Origin: Nocardia sp. BMG51109
Lineage (GTDB): Bacteria > Actinomycetota > Actinomycetes > Mycobacteriales > Mycobacteriaceae
DNA length: 64,000 nucleotides
Reading direction: 5' to 3'
NCBI RefSeq assembly: GCF_000526215.1
Contig: NZ_JAFQ01000004.1
Span: 7,068,001 to 7,132,000, forward strand
Positions 42,649-51,207 of the stretch are shown one piece after another; position 1 is the stretch's first letter; each line of letters starts with the position of its first letter. The position numbers were made by a program, and so were the translations under genes. A model generated the notes under the pieces. That model was given only the letters and a program-made list of their open reading frames with translations. It did not search any database and was not told the DNA's origin.

Positions 42649-43929
42649 GTGCCAGCCGTCAGAGCCTCAGGTGTTTACAAGATCTTCGGCAAGCGGGCCC
42701 ACCAGGCCGCGCGCGACCTTGCCGAGGGAGTCCCCGACGAACAGATCCGCGCATCCGGTGTCACGCCCGCCGTCATCGACGCCACCTTCGCGGTCGAACC
42801 CGGCGAGATCTTCGTCGTCATGGGCCTGTCCGGCTCCGGTAAATCGACCCTGATCAGAACGCTCAACGGGCTGCTCATCCCGACCGCCGGAACCGTGGAG
42901 ATCGACGGCACCGACATCACCGCCATGTCCGCGAGCGAACTGCGCGCGATGCGCCAGCGCCGGGTCAGCATGGTCTTTCAGCACTTCGCCCTGTTCCCGC
43001 ACCGCACGGTGCTCGACAACGCGGCGTACGGGCTGGAGGTCCAGGGTGTCCCGACGGGCGAGCGCCGCGAACGCGCCCAGCAGGCCCTCGACATGGTCGG
43101 CCTGACCGGCTGGGAGGACAAGCTGCCCGGACAGCTGTCGGGCGGTATGCGCCAGCGCGTCGGATTGGCCCGCGCACTCGCCGCGGAGACCGACATCCTG
43201 CTCATGGACGAGGCGTTCAGCGCGCTGGACCCGCTGATCCGGCGCGATATGCAGACCCAGCTGCTGGAACTTCAGCAGCGCCTCGGCAAGACCATCGTGT
43301 TCATTACCCACGACCTGAACGAGGCTATGCGCATCGGCGACCGGATCGCGATGATGCGTTCGGGCCGGATCGTCCAGATCGGCACCGCGGCGGAGATCCT
43401 GGAGAGCCCGGCCGACGACTATGTCGCCCAGTTCACCAGCGATGTCGACCGCTCCCGCGTGCTCACCGCCTCCTCGGTCATGTCGGAGCCACGCGCCGTG
43501 GTGACCGCCGACTCCGCACCGCAGGCCGCGCTGCGCACCATGCAGGACGGCGATACGGGCGCGGCATTCGTGCTCGGACCCGACCGCCGGTTGGCCGGGG
43601 CGGTCCTCGCCGACGCGATCAGCGATGCGGTCAAGACGAAGGCGACCACCCTGGACGGCCTGATCGATACGGAGGTCGCCCGGGTCGGACCGGGCACCGT
43701 CCTGGCCGAGCTGGCGGCTCCGGCCGCCGCCAGCAGCCTGCCGCTCGCCGTCGTCGATCACGACCAGCTCGTCGGTGTCATTCCGCGCACCGCACTGCTC
43801 ACCGCGTTCGGTGGCGGTACCGATCCGGACGGCCGTCCGGACAGTCACCACACCAACGGCGGTACGGCGGACGACGCCGCCGCGAGCGCTACCGGCACCG
43901 ACGCGGAGGGGAACGACGATGAGGCGTGA
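42649..43929 (+). CDS. proV: Glycine betaine/proline ABC transporter ATPase
   Basis: 426 residues. ATPase of an osmoprotectant importer: Walker A VVMGLSGSGKSTLIRTLNGL, Q-loop MVFQHFALFPHRTVLDNAAYGL, signature LSGGMRQRVGLARAL, Walker B ILLMDEAFSALDPL, H-loop FITHDLNEAMRIGD. The family's C-terminal CBS-like regulatory part (residues about 270-385) follows, then a Gly/Asp-rich tail. GTG at 42649 with GAGGAG five bases before. ProV/OpuAA-type proteins with this N-terminal segment before Walker A are typical. First gene of the three-gene operon. Confidence 0.94.
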   Translation: MPAVRASGVYKIFGKRAHQAARDLAEGVPDEQIRASGVTPAVIDATFAVEPGEIFVVMGLSGSGKSTLIRTLNGLLIPTAGTVEIDGTDITAMSASELRAMRQRRVSMVFQHFALFPHRTVLDNAAYGLEVQGVPTGERRERAQQALDMVGLTGWEDKLPGQLSGGMRQRVGLARALAAETDILLMDEAFSALDPLIRRDMQTQLLELQQRLGKTIVFITHDLNEAMRIGDRIAMMRSGRIVQIGTAAEILESPADDYVAQFTSDVDRSRVLTASSVMSEPRAVVTADSAPQAALRTMQDGDTGAAFVLGPDRRLAGAVLADAISDAVKTKATTLDGLIDTEVARVGPGTVLAELAAPAAASSLPLAVVDHDQLVGVIPRTALLTAFGGGTDPDGRPDSHHTNGGTADDAAASATGTDAEGNDDEA

Positions 43930-44869
43930 GCTCCTGCTCGCCGAATCCGGTCACATCAATATCGGCAAGGCCTTCGACTGGATCGTCACCGAGCTCAACG
44001 ACAACATCCAATGGCTGTTCGACTTCATCACCACCGTATTGGGCTGGTGCATCGACAACCTGACCACGGTGCTCGATTTCTCGGTCGACCTCCCGGGTCC
44101 GGTCCTGACGCTGCCCGGCGACGCCGGCACGATCGCACTGCTGCCGGACCACACCGTGATAATCCTGGTTATGGCCGCTCTGGCCTGGCTGGTGCGCAGC
44201 TGGCAGTTCGCGCTGTTCTCCGTGATCGCGCTCTGGGTGCTGGACAATATGGACCTGTGGTCCGAGGCGGCGAGTTCGCTGTCGCTGGTGATCGTTGCCA
44301 GCGTCATCATCGTCGTCATCGCGATCCCGCTCGGCATCGCCGCGGCGAAGAATCAGCGGGTCAGCCAGGTGGTCCGGCCGGTTCTCGACTTCATGCAGAC
44401 CCTGCCGCCGTTCGTGTACCTGATTCCGGGCATCTTCTTCTTCGGCCTGGGAACCGTGCCGGGCGTCGTGGCCACCGTGGTGTTCGCGATGGCGCCGGGC
44501 GTGCGGCTCACCGAACTCGGCATCCGGCAGGTGGATCCGGAAATGGTCGAGGCCGGTGAGGCATTCGGCGCCACGCCGCGGTCGATCCTGTTCCGCATCC
44601 AGTTCCCGCTCGCGCTGCCCACCGTCATGGCAGGCATCAACCAGATCATCATGCTCAGCCTGTCGATGGTGGTCATCGCCGGCATGGTCGGCGCGGGCGG
44701 CCTCGGCGGCACCGTCTACGAGGCGATTTCCCACGTCGACATCGCCGCCGGGTTCGAGGGCGGCCTCGGTGTCGTGATTCTCGCGATCTACCTCGATCGG
44801 CTCACGTCGGCACTGACGAATCGGTCGGCCGTCGCGCGAGCGGAAAGAACGGCGGCGCAGAGCAATTGA
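43919..44869 (+). CDS. proW: Glycine betaine/proline ABC transporter permease
   Basis: 316 residues. ProW/OpuAB-type permease: amphipathic N-terminus FDWIVTELNDNIQWLFDFIT, then about seven membrane helices, with the ATPase-coupling loop VEAGEAFGATPRSILFRIQFPLALPTVMAGINQ. ATG at 43919 overlaps the ATPase gene by 11 bases and has GGAGGGG seven bases before it, so it is translationally coupled. The stop lies inside the first copy of an 18 bp repeat. Confidence 0.94.
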   Translation: MRRELLLAESGHINIGKAFDWIVTELNDNIQWLFDFITTVLGWCIDNLTTVLDFSVDLPGPVLTLPGDAGTIALLPDHTVIILVMAALAWLVRSWQFALFSVIALWVLDNMDLWSEAASSLSLVIVASVIIVVIAIPLGIAAAKNQRVSQVVRPVLDFMQTLPPFVYLIPGIFFFGLGTVPGVVATVVFAMAPGVRLTELGIRQVDPEMVEAGEAFGATPRSILFRIQFPLALPTVMAGINQIIMLSLSMVVIAGMVGAGGLGGTVYEAISHVDIAAGFEGGLGVVILAIYLDRLTSALTNRSAVARAERTAAQSN

Positions 44870-44904
44870 TCAGGCAGAGGCAATTGATCAGGCAGAGCAA
44901 TTGA
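44862..44904. repeat. 18 bp tandem repeat between permease and binding-protein genes
   Basis: GCAATTGATCAGGCAGAG is repeated at 44862-44879 and 44880-44897, followed by a partial CAATTGA to 44904. The permease stop codon is inside the first unit, so the duplication lies at the gene end and lengthens the spacer to the next gene. Confidence 0.88.
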
Positions 44905-44963
44905 CCGAATCGGCCGGGCGCGGCCTCACTATATCCGGGTGTCCAACGGAAGGAACACGAATC

Positions 44964-45851
44964 GTGCGACGTGGTAAGAAACTGCATCGTCTGATAGCGG
45001 CCGCGGCGGCCATACTGGCCGTCGGTGGCGCGCTGGTCGGTTGCAGTAGCAGCAACGACAAGGAAATCACCATCGGCTGGCTTCCGTGGGACGAGGATGT
45101 CGCCGCCACCCACCTGTGGAAACACCTGCTGGAGGAGAAGGGCTACACGGTCAAGCTGGTGCAGGCCGACGCCGGCCCGCTGTTCGCCGGCCTGGCCAAG
45201 GGCGGCTCCAACGACCCGGACCTGTTCCTGGACGGCTGGCTGCCCGATACCCACGGCAAGTACTGGGATCAGTACGGCGACAAGCTCGAGGACGTGTCCA
45301 CCTGGTACGACAACGCGTCGCTGCAGCTCGCGGTGCCGAACTTCGTCTCCGACGTCAACTCGCTCGCCGACCTCGCCGGTAAGGCCGACAAGTTCGACAA
45401 GCAGGTCGTGGGCATCGAGCCCGGCGCCGGCGAGATGACGACCGTCAAGGAGAAGGTCATGCCGGCCTACAACCTGACCAACGACTACAAGCTCACCGAG
45501 TCGTCGACGCCCGCGATGCTGACCACGCTGCAGAAGAGCATCGACTCGCAGAAGCCCGTCGTCGTGACGCTGTGGAAGCCGCACTGGGCCTACACCAAGT
45601 TCCCGATCAAGCCGCTCGCCGATCCGCAGGGCGCGTTCGGCCAGGCGGAGAAGATCCACGTCCTCGCCAACAAGAAGTGGGCGGGCGACAACTCCGAGGT
45701 CACCGGCTGGCTGAAGAACTTCAAGATGACCGACGAGCAGTTGGGCACGCTGGAGAACGAGATCCAGAACGCCGGTTCCGGCAACGAGGACAAGGCCATC
45801 GACGCCTGGCTGCAGGCCAACCCCGACTTCGCCGCGAAGATGACGGGTTAA
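44964..45851 (+). CDS. proX: Glycine betaine-binding lipoprotein of ABC importer
   Basis: 295 residues from GTG 44964 with GGAAGGA ten bases upstream. Signal KKLHRLIAAAAAILAVGGALVGCSS has a clear lipobox (LVGC). The OpuAC-type binding fold follows with EITIGWLPWDEDVAATHLW and several Trp residues (DGWLP, TLWKPHWAYTKF) expected for the aromatic cage that binds quaternary amines. Completes the importer with the upstream ATPase and permease. Exact substrate among betaine, proline betaine, choline or carnitine is not deducible. Confidence 0.93.
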   Translation: MRRGKKLHRLIAAAAAILAVGGALVGCSSSNDKEITIGWLPWDEDVAATHLWKHLLEEKGYTVKLVQADAGPLFAGLAKGGSNDPDLFLDGWLPDTHGKYWDQYGDKLEDVSTWYDNASLQLAVPNFVSDVNSLADLAGKADKFDKQVVGIEPGAGEMTTVKEKVMPAYNLTNDYKLTESSTPAMLTTLQKSIDSQKPVVVTLWKPHWAYTKFPIKPLADPQGAFGQAEKIHVLANKKWAGDNSEVTGWLKNFKMTDEQLGTLENEIQNAGSGNEDKAIDAWLQANPDFAAKMTG

Positions 45852-45869
45852 CAACGGGCCCAGGCTGTT

Positions 45870-46550
45870 TCAGTCCGGTTCGGCGAGGCCGTGGCGGTAG
45901 GCGTAGCGGACCGCGTCGGCGCGGTTGCGGGCACCGATCTTCGCGAACGCGTTGTTGATGTGCGTCTTGACCGTCGTCTCCTCCACGACCAGGGCCGCGG
46001 CGATCTCCGGATTGCTGAGCCCCATCCGATCAGGCCGATCACCTCGGCCTCGCGGCCGGTCAAGCCGTCCGGCCGGGCCCCGTGCCCGGCCGGACGCGGC
46101 TGCGCCGGAGTGGACAGCGCGGCCACCGGCCGCTGCGACACCGTGGCGTCGAAGGTCGACTGGCCCGCGGCCGCCGCCCGGATGGCCGCGGCGATCTGCA
46201 CACGGCCGGCGTCCTTGGTCAGATATCCGCGCGCACCGGCCCGCAGCGCACCGGCGACGGATTCGTCGTCGGCATAGGTCGTCAACACGAGAACCGCTGT
46301 GGCCGGGCTCGTTTCGGCGAGCCGGCGTGACTGCCGCAGCCGGGCCGGCGCGCCCTGGGCGTCGCCCTTCTCGCCGAGCAGCCCCTCGGCGGCCTCCAAC
46401 TGGACCACCAGCGCGCCGAGCGAGTGCGCGAGGACGTCGTGCCTCTCGCGCGCGATGCGGGCGCGCTCGTCCAGGGCCGCGGCCCGGGCGTGTTCGTGCT
46501 GAGCCCGCCGGGTCTGCTCCAGCAGCACCTGTCCTCCGCCGTGTCTCGGT
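45870..46550 (-). pseudogene. Broken sensor-kinase/NarL-regulator fusion remnant
   Basis: Reading on the minus strand, a kinase dimerisation helix (RARIARERHDVLAHSLGALVVQLEAAEGLL, about 46470-46380) runs in the same frame straight into the second half of a NarL-type receiver (AVLVLTTYADDESVAGALRAGARGYLTKDAGRVQIAAAIRAAA). The kinase ATPase domain and the receiver start are missing, so an in-frame deletion joined two neighbouring genes. The C-terminal LuxR HTH starts in this frame (GLTGREAEVIGLIGWG) but its second half (LSNPEIAAALVVEETTVKTHINNAFAKIG) is in another frame, needing one missing base near 46018-46025. No intact two-component protein remains. Confidence 0.82.
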
Positions 46551-46695
46551 GTCATCACCATCCTCGCCGCAGGCACCCGGCACTCGAATCGACCCCCGGG
46601 TGGAGACCGATATCTCCACCCGCGCGCCCAAGTGCCCGGCGGCCGTCCGCGAATACCGTTCGGGATACCTTCGCAGACCGCCCAGGAGAAACCCG

Positions 46696-47399
46696 ATAAT
46701 CGAAACAACCACGACCCCAACCGATTCCGCCCGAACGCAGCACCCGTCCCGCCTGCCCGGCCTGCTCGTCGCGGCGGCGAGTATCGGCCTGTCCCCCGCC
46801 ACCTACCACCTGCTCACCGCGCTCGGCTACACCGACTGCAAGGCGCTCCTGTACTCGACGCTCGTATCGGGAGCGTGGGCGGCCGGTTTGGCGGCCGTAC
46901 GACGGAAGAGGGACGGGCTCGCCGCCTTCGCATTCGCCCTCACCTGCTCGGCCTCGCCTTGGCCCTGTACGACGGCGACGGCCGCATGATGCTGCTGAAG
47001 GATCCGATCTCGTCCGGCGTCATCGGCGTCCTCCTGCTGGCCAGCTGCCGATTCGGCCGCCCGGCCATGTTCGGTCTGGCCCAGCGCATGCACGCCCCCG
47101 ACACAGCAGCGCAGTGGAACACCCTGTGGGACACCGATTCCGAGGTCCGCCGAGCCTTCCGCCTGTCGACCGCGGTATGGGGCGCGGGCCTGACCCTGGA
47201 CGCGGCCGTGCTCACGATCCTGATCTTCAGCCTCCCCATCTCGGTGACGGTAGCCCTGATGAACCCGGTCCAGTGGGCCATCATCGCCGTCCTGGCCGCC
47301 CACACCGTGCGCTCCCGCCGCCGCCTCGACATGAAGTCCCGCCTCACCCGCCTACCCGACGCCGCCGTCCAGGACGGCCTCCAGGCTGTGGCGACGTAG
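46696..47399 (+). pseudogene. VC0807-like membrane protein, frameshifted and without a start codon
   Basis: Frame one from 46696 encodes LPGLLVAAASIGLSPATYHLLTALGYTDCKALLYSTLVSGAWAAGL and continues to ALTC near 46953; the rest (LGLALALYDGDGRMMLLKDPISSGVIGVLLLASC to the stop at 47399) is in the next frame. One missing base in a C-run near 46949 explains it. An AGGAGA ribosome site at 46684-46689 is followed at the right distance by ATA (46696-46698) where ATG would be expected. The joined product would be about 234 residues with four to five hydrophobic helices, resembling VC0807-type proteins. A sequencing error could explain the frameshift but not the start codon. Confidence 0.72.
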
Positions 47400-47479
47400 C
47401 CAGCGAAGGTAAGGCCGACACCTCGGGTCCCCGGCCGTCTCGATGAGTGCCGAGTGGCGGCCGCACTGGACATCGCGAC

Positions 47480-47813
47480 CCGTGATTCGTTGCGCCGTAA
47501 CGCAACCCGTCGTACAGGAACGTGGCGATGTGTACCGCGTCGTCTTCCATCCCGCGGTGCGTATTCCGCAGATGCCGCCGAGGGCGCGCAGCCCAATGCA
47601 CCCGCGGTGAGCTATTCGTGGCGATACACCTCCGCGATGAGCGCTTCCCCCGTCGAAGTATCGGTACAGGGTGCCGACGGAGACACCGACCCGGTGAGCG
47701 ATCTCCTCCACATGGGCGGCGTCACCGTCGGCGAGCAGCGCCGCGCGCGCCGCGGTCGACAACGCTTCCCGGTTGCGGCGGGCATCGGCGCACAAAGGAC
47801 GTGGTGAGGGCAA
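47480..47813 (-). pseudogene. TetR-family regulator remnant
   Basis: A TTG at 47813 with GGGGGAGG just upstream opens a frame encoding a TetR N-terminal HTH (ADARRNREALSTAARAALLADGDAAHVEEIAHRVGVSVGTLYRYFD). After that the frame is lost: shifting one base gives GEALIAEVYRHE followed by TAG, and a third frame gives a TetR-like C-terminal end (DDAVHIATFLYDGLRYGATNHG). The ligand-binding domain is therefore mostly deleted. It is divergent from the SDR gene at 47896 and flanks a large inverted repeat that looks like its operator. No functional repressor can be made. Confidence 0.72.
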
Positions 47814-47832
47814 CGATCCTCCCCCTAATGTG

Positions 47833-47880
47833 AACCGGACTCCGGTTATGTGTACAGTTTCCGGAGTCGGGTTCACCTTA
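47833..47880. promoter_or_regulatory. Nested inverted repeats between dead tetR and SDR gene
   Basis: The segment contains AACCGGA-C-TCCGGTT, a perfect 15 bp palindrome, and the larger pair GTGAACCGGACTCCGG / CCGGAGTCGGGTTCAC separated by about 15 bases with one mismatch. This is the expected layout of a TetR operator overlapping divergent promoters. The operator looks intact although the repressor gene is broken. Confidence 0.65.
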
Positions 47881-47895
47881 CTGAAAGAGGCCGCC

Positions 47896-48669
47896 ATGAC
47901 GTTCGAGCACGAGGGGCTCGCCGGGCTGCGGGTGCTGGTTACCGGCGGTAGCCGAGGTCTGGGGGAAGCGACGGCCCGTCGCTTCGCCGCCGCCGGAGCC
48001 ACGGTACTGACGGCCGCACGAACCGCACCCCCTGAAGACTTACCCGCTACCTTCATTCCCGCCGACCTGCGGTCGGAGGCGGGAGTGGCGGAACTCGGCA
48101 GGCAGGTGCTGGACAGCGTCGGAGGTGTCGATGTCCTGGTCGACAATGCCGGAGCCGCGACCGGGCCGATGCCGACCCTGGGACGGTCCGACGCATCCTG
48201 GCTCGCCGATCTCGAGATGAACCTGCTCAGCGCCGTCCGTCTCGACCGGGCACTGGTTCCCGGGATGGTCGAGCGTGGCAGCGGTGTCGTGGTGCACGTC
48301 TCCTCCATCGCCAGCCACCTCCCGCAACCCGGCGAGGCGTCGTACGCCGCGGCGAAAGCAGCACTCAACGTCTACAGCCGCGAGTTGGCGACAGCGGTGG
48401 GCGGGCACGGTGTACGCGTGGTGTGCGTGCTGCCGGGCTTCGTCGTGACCGAGGGAGCGGTCGCTCATCTGCAACAGATGGCCGACAGTCAGGGCATCGG
48501 CATCGACGACGTCGAACAGCGGATCGTCGACCACCTGAAGGTTCCGATGGGGCGCTCCGGCGAGCCCGAGGACGTCGCGGAGATGATCGCGTTCCTCGCC
48601 TCCGGCCGCGCCAAATGGCTTACCGGCGCGCAGTTCCGGGTCGACGGCGGCATCATCCCCGTGGTCTGA
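47896..48669 (+). CDS. Short-chain dehydrogenase/reductase (SDR)
   Basis: 257 residues. Classical SDR: cofactor motif VLVTGGSRGLGEATARRF, VLVDNAGAATG (NNAG variant), catalytic Ser in VVHVSSIASHLPQPGEA with SYAAAKAAL supplying Tyr and Lys, and the C-terminal FLASGRAKWLTGAQFRVDGG. Arg after the first Gly-rich turn (AARTA) suits NADP. ATG at 47896 with AGAGG six bases before. The neighbouring TetR repressor is broken, so expression is probably constitutive. A monooxygenase pseudogene follows 260 bases downstream. Substrate unknown. Confidence 0.93.
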   Translation: MTFEHEGLAGLRVLVTGGSRGLGEATARRFAAAGATVLTAARTAPPEDLPATFIPADLRSEAGVAELGRQVLDSVGGVDVLVDNAGAATGPMPTLGRSDASWLADLEMNLLSAVRLDRALVPGMVERGSGVVVHVSSIASHLPQPGEASYAAAKAALNVYSRELATAVGGHGVRVVCVLPGFVVTEGAVAHLQQMADSQGIGIDDVEQRIVDHLKVPMGRSGEPEDVAEMIAFLASGRAKWLTGAQFRVDGGIIPVV

Positions 48670-48687
48670 GCCGCACCTCGACCACCT

Positions 48688-48705
48688 TTGCCCACCCCCG
48701 GGCAA
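48688..48705. terminator. Hairpin downstream of SDR gene
   Basis: TTGCCC and GGGCAA arms around a six-base loop, 19 bases after the SDR stop. No T-tract, so only a possible terminator. Confidence 0.35.
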
Positions 48706-48940
48706 GGATGCCGAAGCCGTCCCCGTGCCGGACGATCGCACTACATCCTGGCGGCCCACATGGCTTCCGGCACAGGGTATCTGCGACGGTGCATTCTTAA
48801 CCGAGTTCAGGAGCGTGGACACGAACTTCGGCCGCACCGATGAATTTCGTGTTGCCCCACCGTCGATACCGCTGGATACACCGACAGCGGTGGCCTGTAC
48901 CGGAACCGTTCCCGTGCGGGAGAAACATATGGAGGCACTG

Positions 48941-50203
48941 ATGAACGCCGACGACTCCCGACAGGAGCACACGATCCGGACCGGTGCGCGGGTGGGCGGC
49001 CCCAGGGTGCTGGTGGCGGGGGCGAGCATCGCGGGGCCCGCGCTGGCCCACTGGCTGCGTCGGCGCGGAGCCGAGGTGACCGTGGTGGAGCGGGCTCCCG
49101 CGCTGCGTCCGGGTGGGCAGGCGGTGGATGCACGCGGGGTGGCCAAGGAGGTCATCGGGCGGATGGGACTGGACGCGCCGGTGCGCGCGGCCCGCACCGA
49201 GACCGCCGGCGCGTACACCGTGGACGCAGGCGGGAATGTCCTCGAGACCTACCGTGCCGAGGACGACGGCGGTGACGGGTACATCGCGGAGATCGAGATC
49301 CTGCGCGGTGACCTGTCCCAGGTGCTCTAGGACGACACCCGCGACAGCGTCGAGTACATCTTCGGCGACCGGATCGCCGAACTCACCCAGGACGCGGACG
49401 GGGTCGACGTGGTCTTCGAGGGTGGCGACCGGCGGCGCTTCGGTCTGGTGGTCGGGGCGGACGGGTTGCATTCGTCGCTGCGGGCAATGGTTTTCGGGCC
49501 GCACGAGCGGTTCGTCCGCCACCTCGGCCTGGTGCTGGCCTTCTACAGTGTGCCCAACGAGTTCGGGCTGGACCGCTGGCTGATCGACTTCCAGGAGTCC
49601 GGGCGCTCCGCCGGCCTCCGGCCCATCCCCGACCCCACCCGGGCGATGGCCATGTTCTCCTTCCCCGCAGACGATTTCGAGGTCGACTACCGCGACGTCG
49701 CGGCACAGAAGCGCCTGCTGCGCGAGCGGATGACCGGTCTGGGCTGGCGGACCCCGGACATCCTCGCGCATCTCGACGAGACCCCGGACTTCTACCTCGA
49801 CCAGGTCGCCCAGGTGGTGATGGACCGCTGGTCGAGCGGGCGGGTGGGACTGCTCGGGGACGCGGCGTTCAGCTCGTCGCCGATGTCCGGAGCGGGCACC
49901 GGGCTGGCCCTGGTCGGCGCCTACCTGCTGGCCGGAGAGCTGGCCGCCGCCGGGTGGGACCCCGAAGCCGGGTTCGCCGCCTACGAGGCGCGGATGCGCT
50001 CGTTCGTCGAGGCCAACCAGGAAATCGGCCGGTTGCATGTGCGCAGCCGCGACGTCCCGGAACCGGATATCGATTACGAGAGCGAATGGTTCACCGACCT
50101 GATCCAGCGCGCGATCAACGGCGTCGAACTGCCCGACTATGCGGGGGTGCCGGACTCCGGAGCACCGGCCGGACCTCCGATCATCTTGTCGGCCAAGCCG
50201 TAG
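48941..50203 (+). pseudogene. FAD-dependent monooxygenase interrupted by one TAG
   Basis: Aromatic-ring-hydroxylase-type flavoprotein. N-terminal part: RVLVAGASIAGPALAHWLRRRGAEVTVVERA, then ILRGDLSQVL and a TAG at 49328-49330. The same frame then continues without further stops: DDTRDSVEYIFGDRIAEL, LVVGADGLHSSLR and RVGLLGDAAFSSSPMSGAGTGLALVGAYLLAGEL, to a natural stop at 50203. All three family motifs (GxGxxG, DG and GD) are present, so only one base change separates this from a complete gene of about 420 residues. ATG 48941 has GGAGG five bases before; ATG 48929 is the alternative. An IS3 remnant starts directly at its stop codon. Readthrough cannot be excluded. Confidence 0.82.
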
Positions 50204-50331
50204 GTGTCAGCGACCTGACCGCCGCGCACGGCGACGGCCTGCTCGATCGCCGCGGTGACCACGCCGGCGCCGATGTGATCGGCCACCGCGTGCCCGAGTA
50301 CCCGCCGGGTACGCCCGTCCCGGATGGCACA

Positions 50332-50817
50332 TCAGAACATGTCGCCTTCACCGCAGGCCGAATACGTGAAATCGGTGATCCACACCGCATCGGGGCGGCC
50401 CTGATCGAACACGCGGCAGACCAGATCCGGCGGGAACGACGCGGCCGGATCCACCACGGTCGTGCGGACCTTGAACGTGCGCGGGCTGATGCCCTCGATC
50501 CCGATTCCGGCCATGATCTCCGCGACGGTCTCGTGGTTCACGACCTCACCGCGCTCGCGCAGCTCGCCGGTGATCCGCGGGGACCCGTAGGTGTGGCCGG
50601 CATCGGCATGCACATCCAGGATCTTCACCGCCAGGTCCGCGCGCCGCTGCCGGCGCGGCGTGCGAGTGGTTGCCGCCCCGCGTTTCACGTGCAGGTAGCA
50701 ACCGGACCTCGATACCTTCAGCAGCCGAGCCATCCGGGCGATCGAGAACCGTTGCCCCTGGGGCGCACTCGTGCCGGCCCTACGGGCGATGTCGCCGGGG
50801 CCGGCGTACCCGGCCAT
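50332..50817 (-). pseudogene. IS3 orfB transposase fragment
   Basis: 161 codons: FSIARMARLLKVSRSGCYLHVKR (HTH-like region), HTYGSPRITGELRERGEVVNHETVAEIMAGIGIEG (HTH_21 region) and the first DDE Asp in DAVWITDFTYSACGEGDMF, then TGA. Homologous sequence continues beyond the stop in the same frame to 50204. The catalytic triad is incomplete. Confidence 0.8.
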
Positions 50818-51140
50818 CGGATCGAACCGGGCCGGTTCTGCTGCATCGCGGCACAGTACACCGAAGCTTTCGAGAGGAACGCGTTGTCCTTCTCCAGCTC
50901 GCTGACTTGCCTTCGGAGCCTCAGCAATGCGGCCCCCTCAGCCGCATCCACGGGCTTCTCACCGTGCACCTCGGCCGCAGCGATCCCGCGCCGCTCGTCT
51001 TTCCCCCACCTACCGAGCAAACTCTCGTGAACACCCAGCTCACGGGACACTTCAGCGACCGTGCGACCCGAATCGATCACCCGATGCGCAGCCTCAACTT
51101 TCTACTCGGCCGGGAACGACCGGCGCTCGTGAGGAGGCAT
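50718..51140 (-). pseudogene. IS3 orfA with early nonsense codon
   Basis: ATG 51140 then MPPHERRSFPAE and TAG, after which the same frame encodes the HTH and leucine-zipper-like segment EVSRELGVHESLLGRWGKDERRGIAAAEV...LRLRRQVSELEKDNAFLSKASVYCAAMQQNRPGS. The intact part could still initiate at a later GTG near 51080, but would lack the first helices. The orfA/orfB overlap where IS3 elements shift frame is near 50800. Confidence 0.72.
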
Positions 51141-51207
51141 GCAGACATCCATTCAACAGGATCGGTCATCCTGTCAACTCGGTGTCCACAACCCGGGGTG
51201 AACCTCA

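Larger units (their letters stand above)
50204..51207 (-). mobile_element. IS3-family insertion sequence remnant
   Basis: The outer end on the plus strand reads GTGTCCACAACCCGGGGTGA up to 51207, a typical IS3-type terminal region. On the minus strand orfA starts at ATG 51140 (PPHERRSFPAE) and is stopped at once by TAG, then continues KVEAAHRVIDSGRTVAEVSRELGVHESLLGRW. The orfB DDE transposase frame has a TGA at the codon after CGEGDMF, continues ...AIEQAVAVRGGQVADT and is cut off at 50204 before the second Asp and Glu of the DDE triad. The inner end of the element is therefore missing, replaced by the end of the monooxygenase gene. Not mobile. Confidence 0.85.

Noticed and set aside
42649..45851. 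Considering the importer as a phosphate or amino-acid ABC system
   Set aside because: CBS-like ATPase tail, ProW-type permease N-terminus and Trp-rich binding protein together fit the quaternary-amine family, not those systems.
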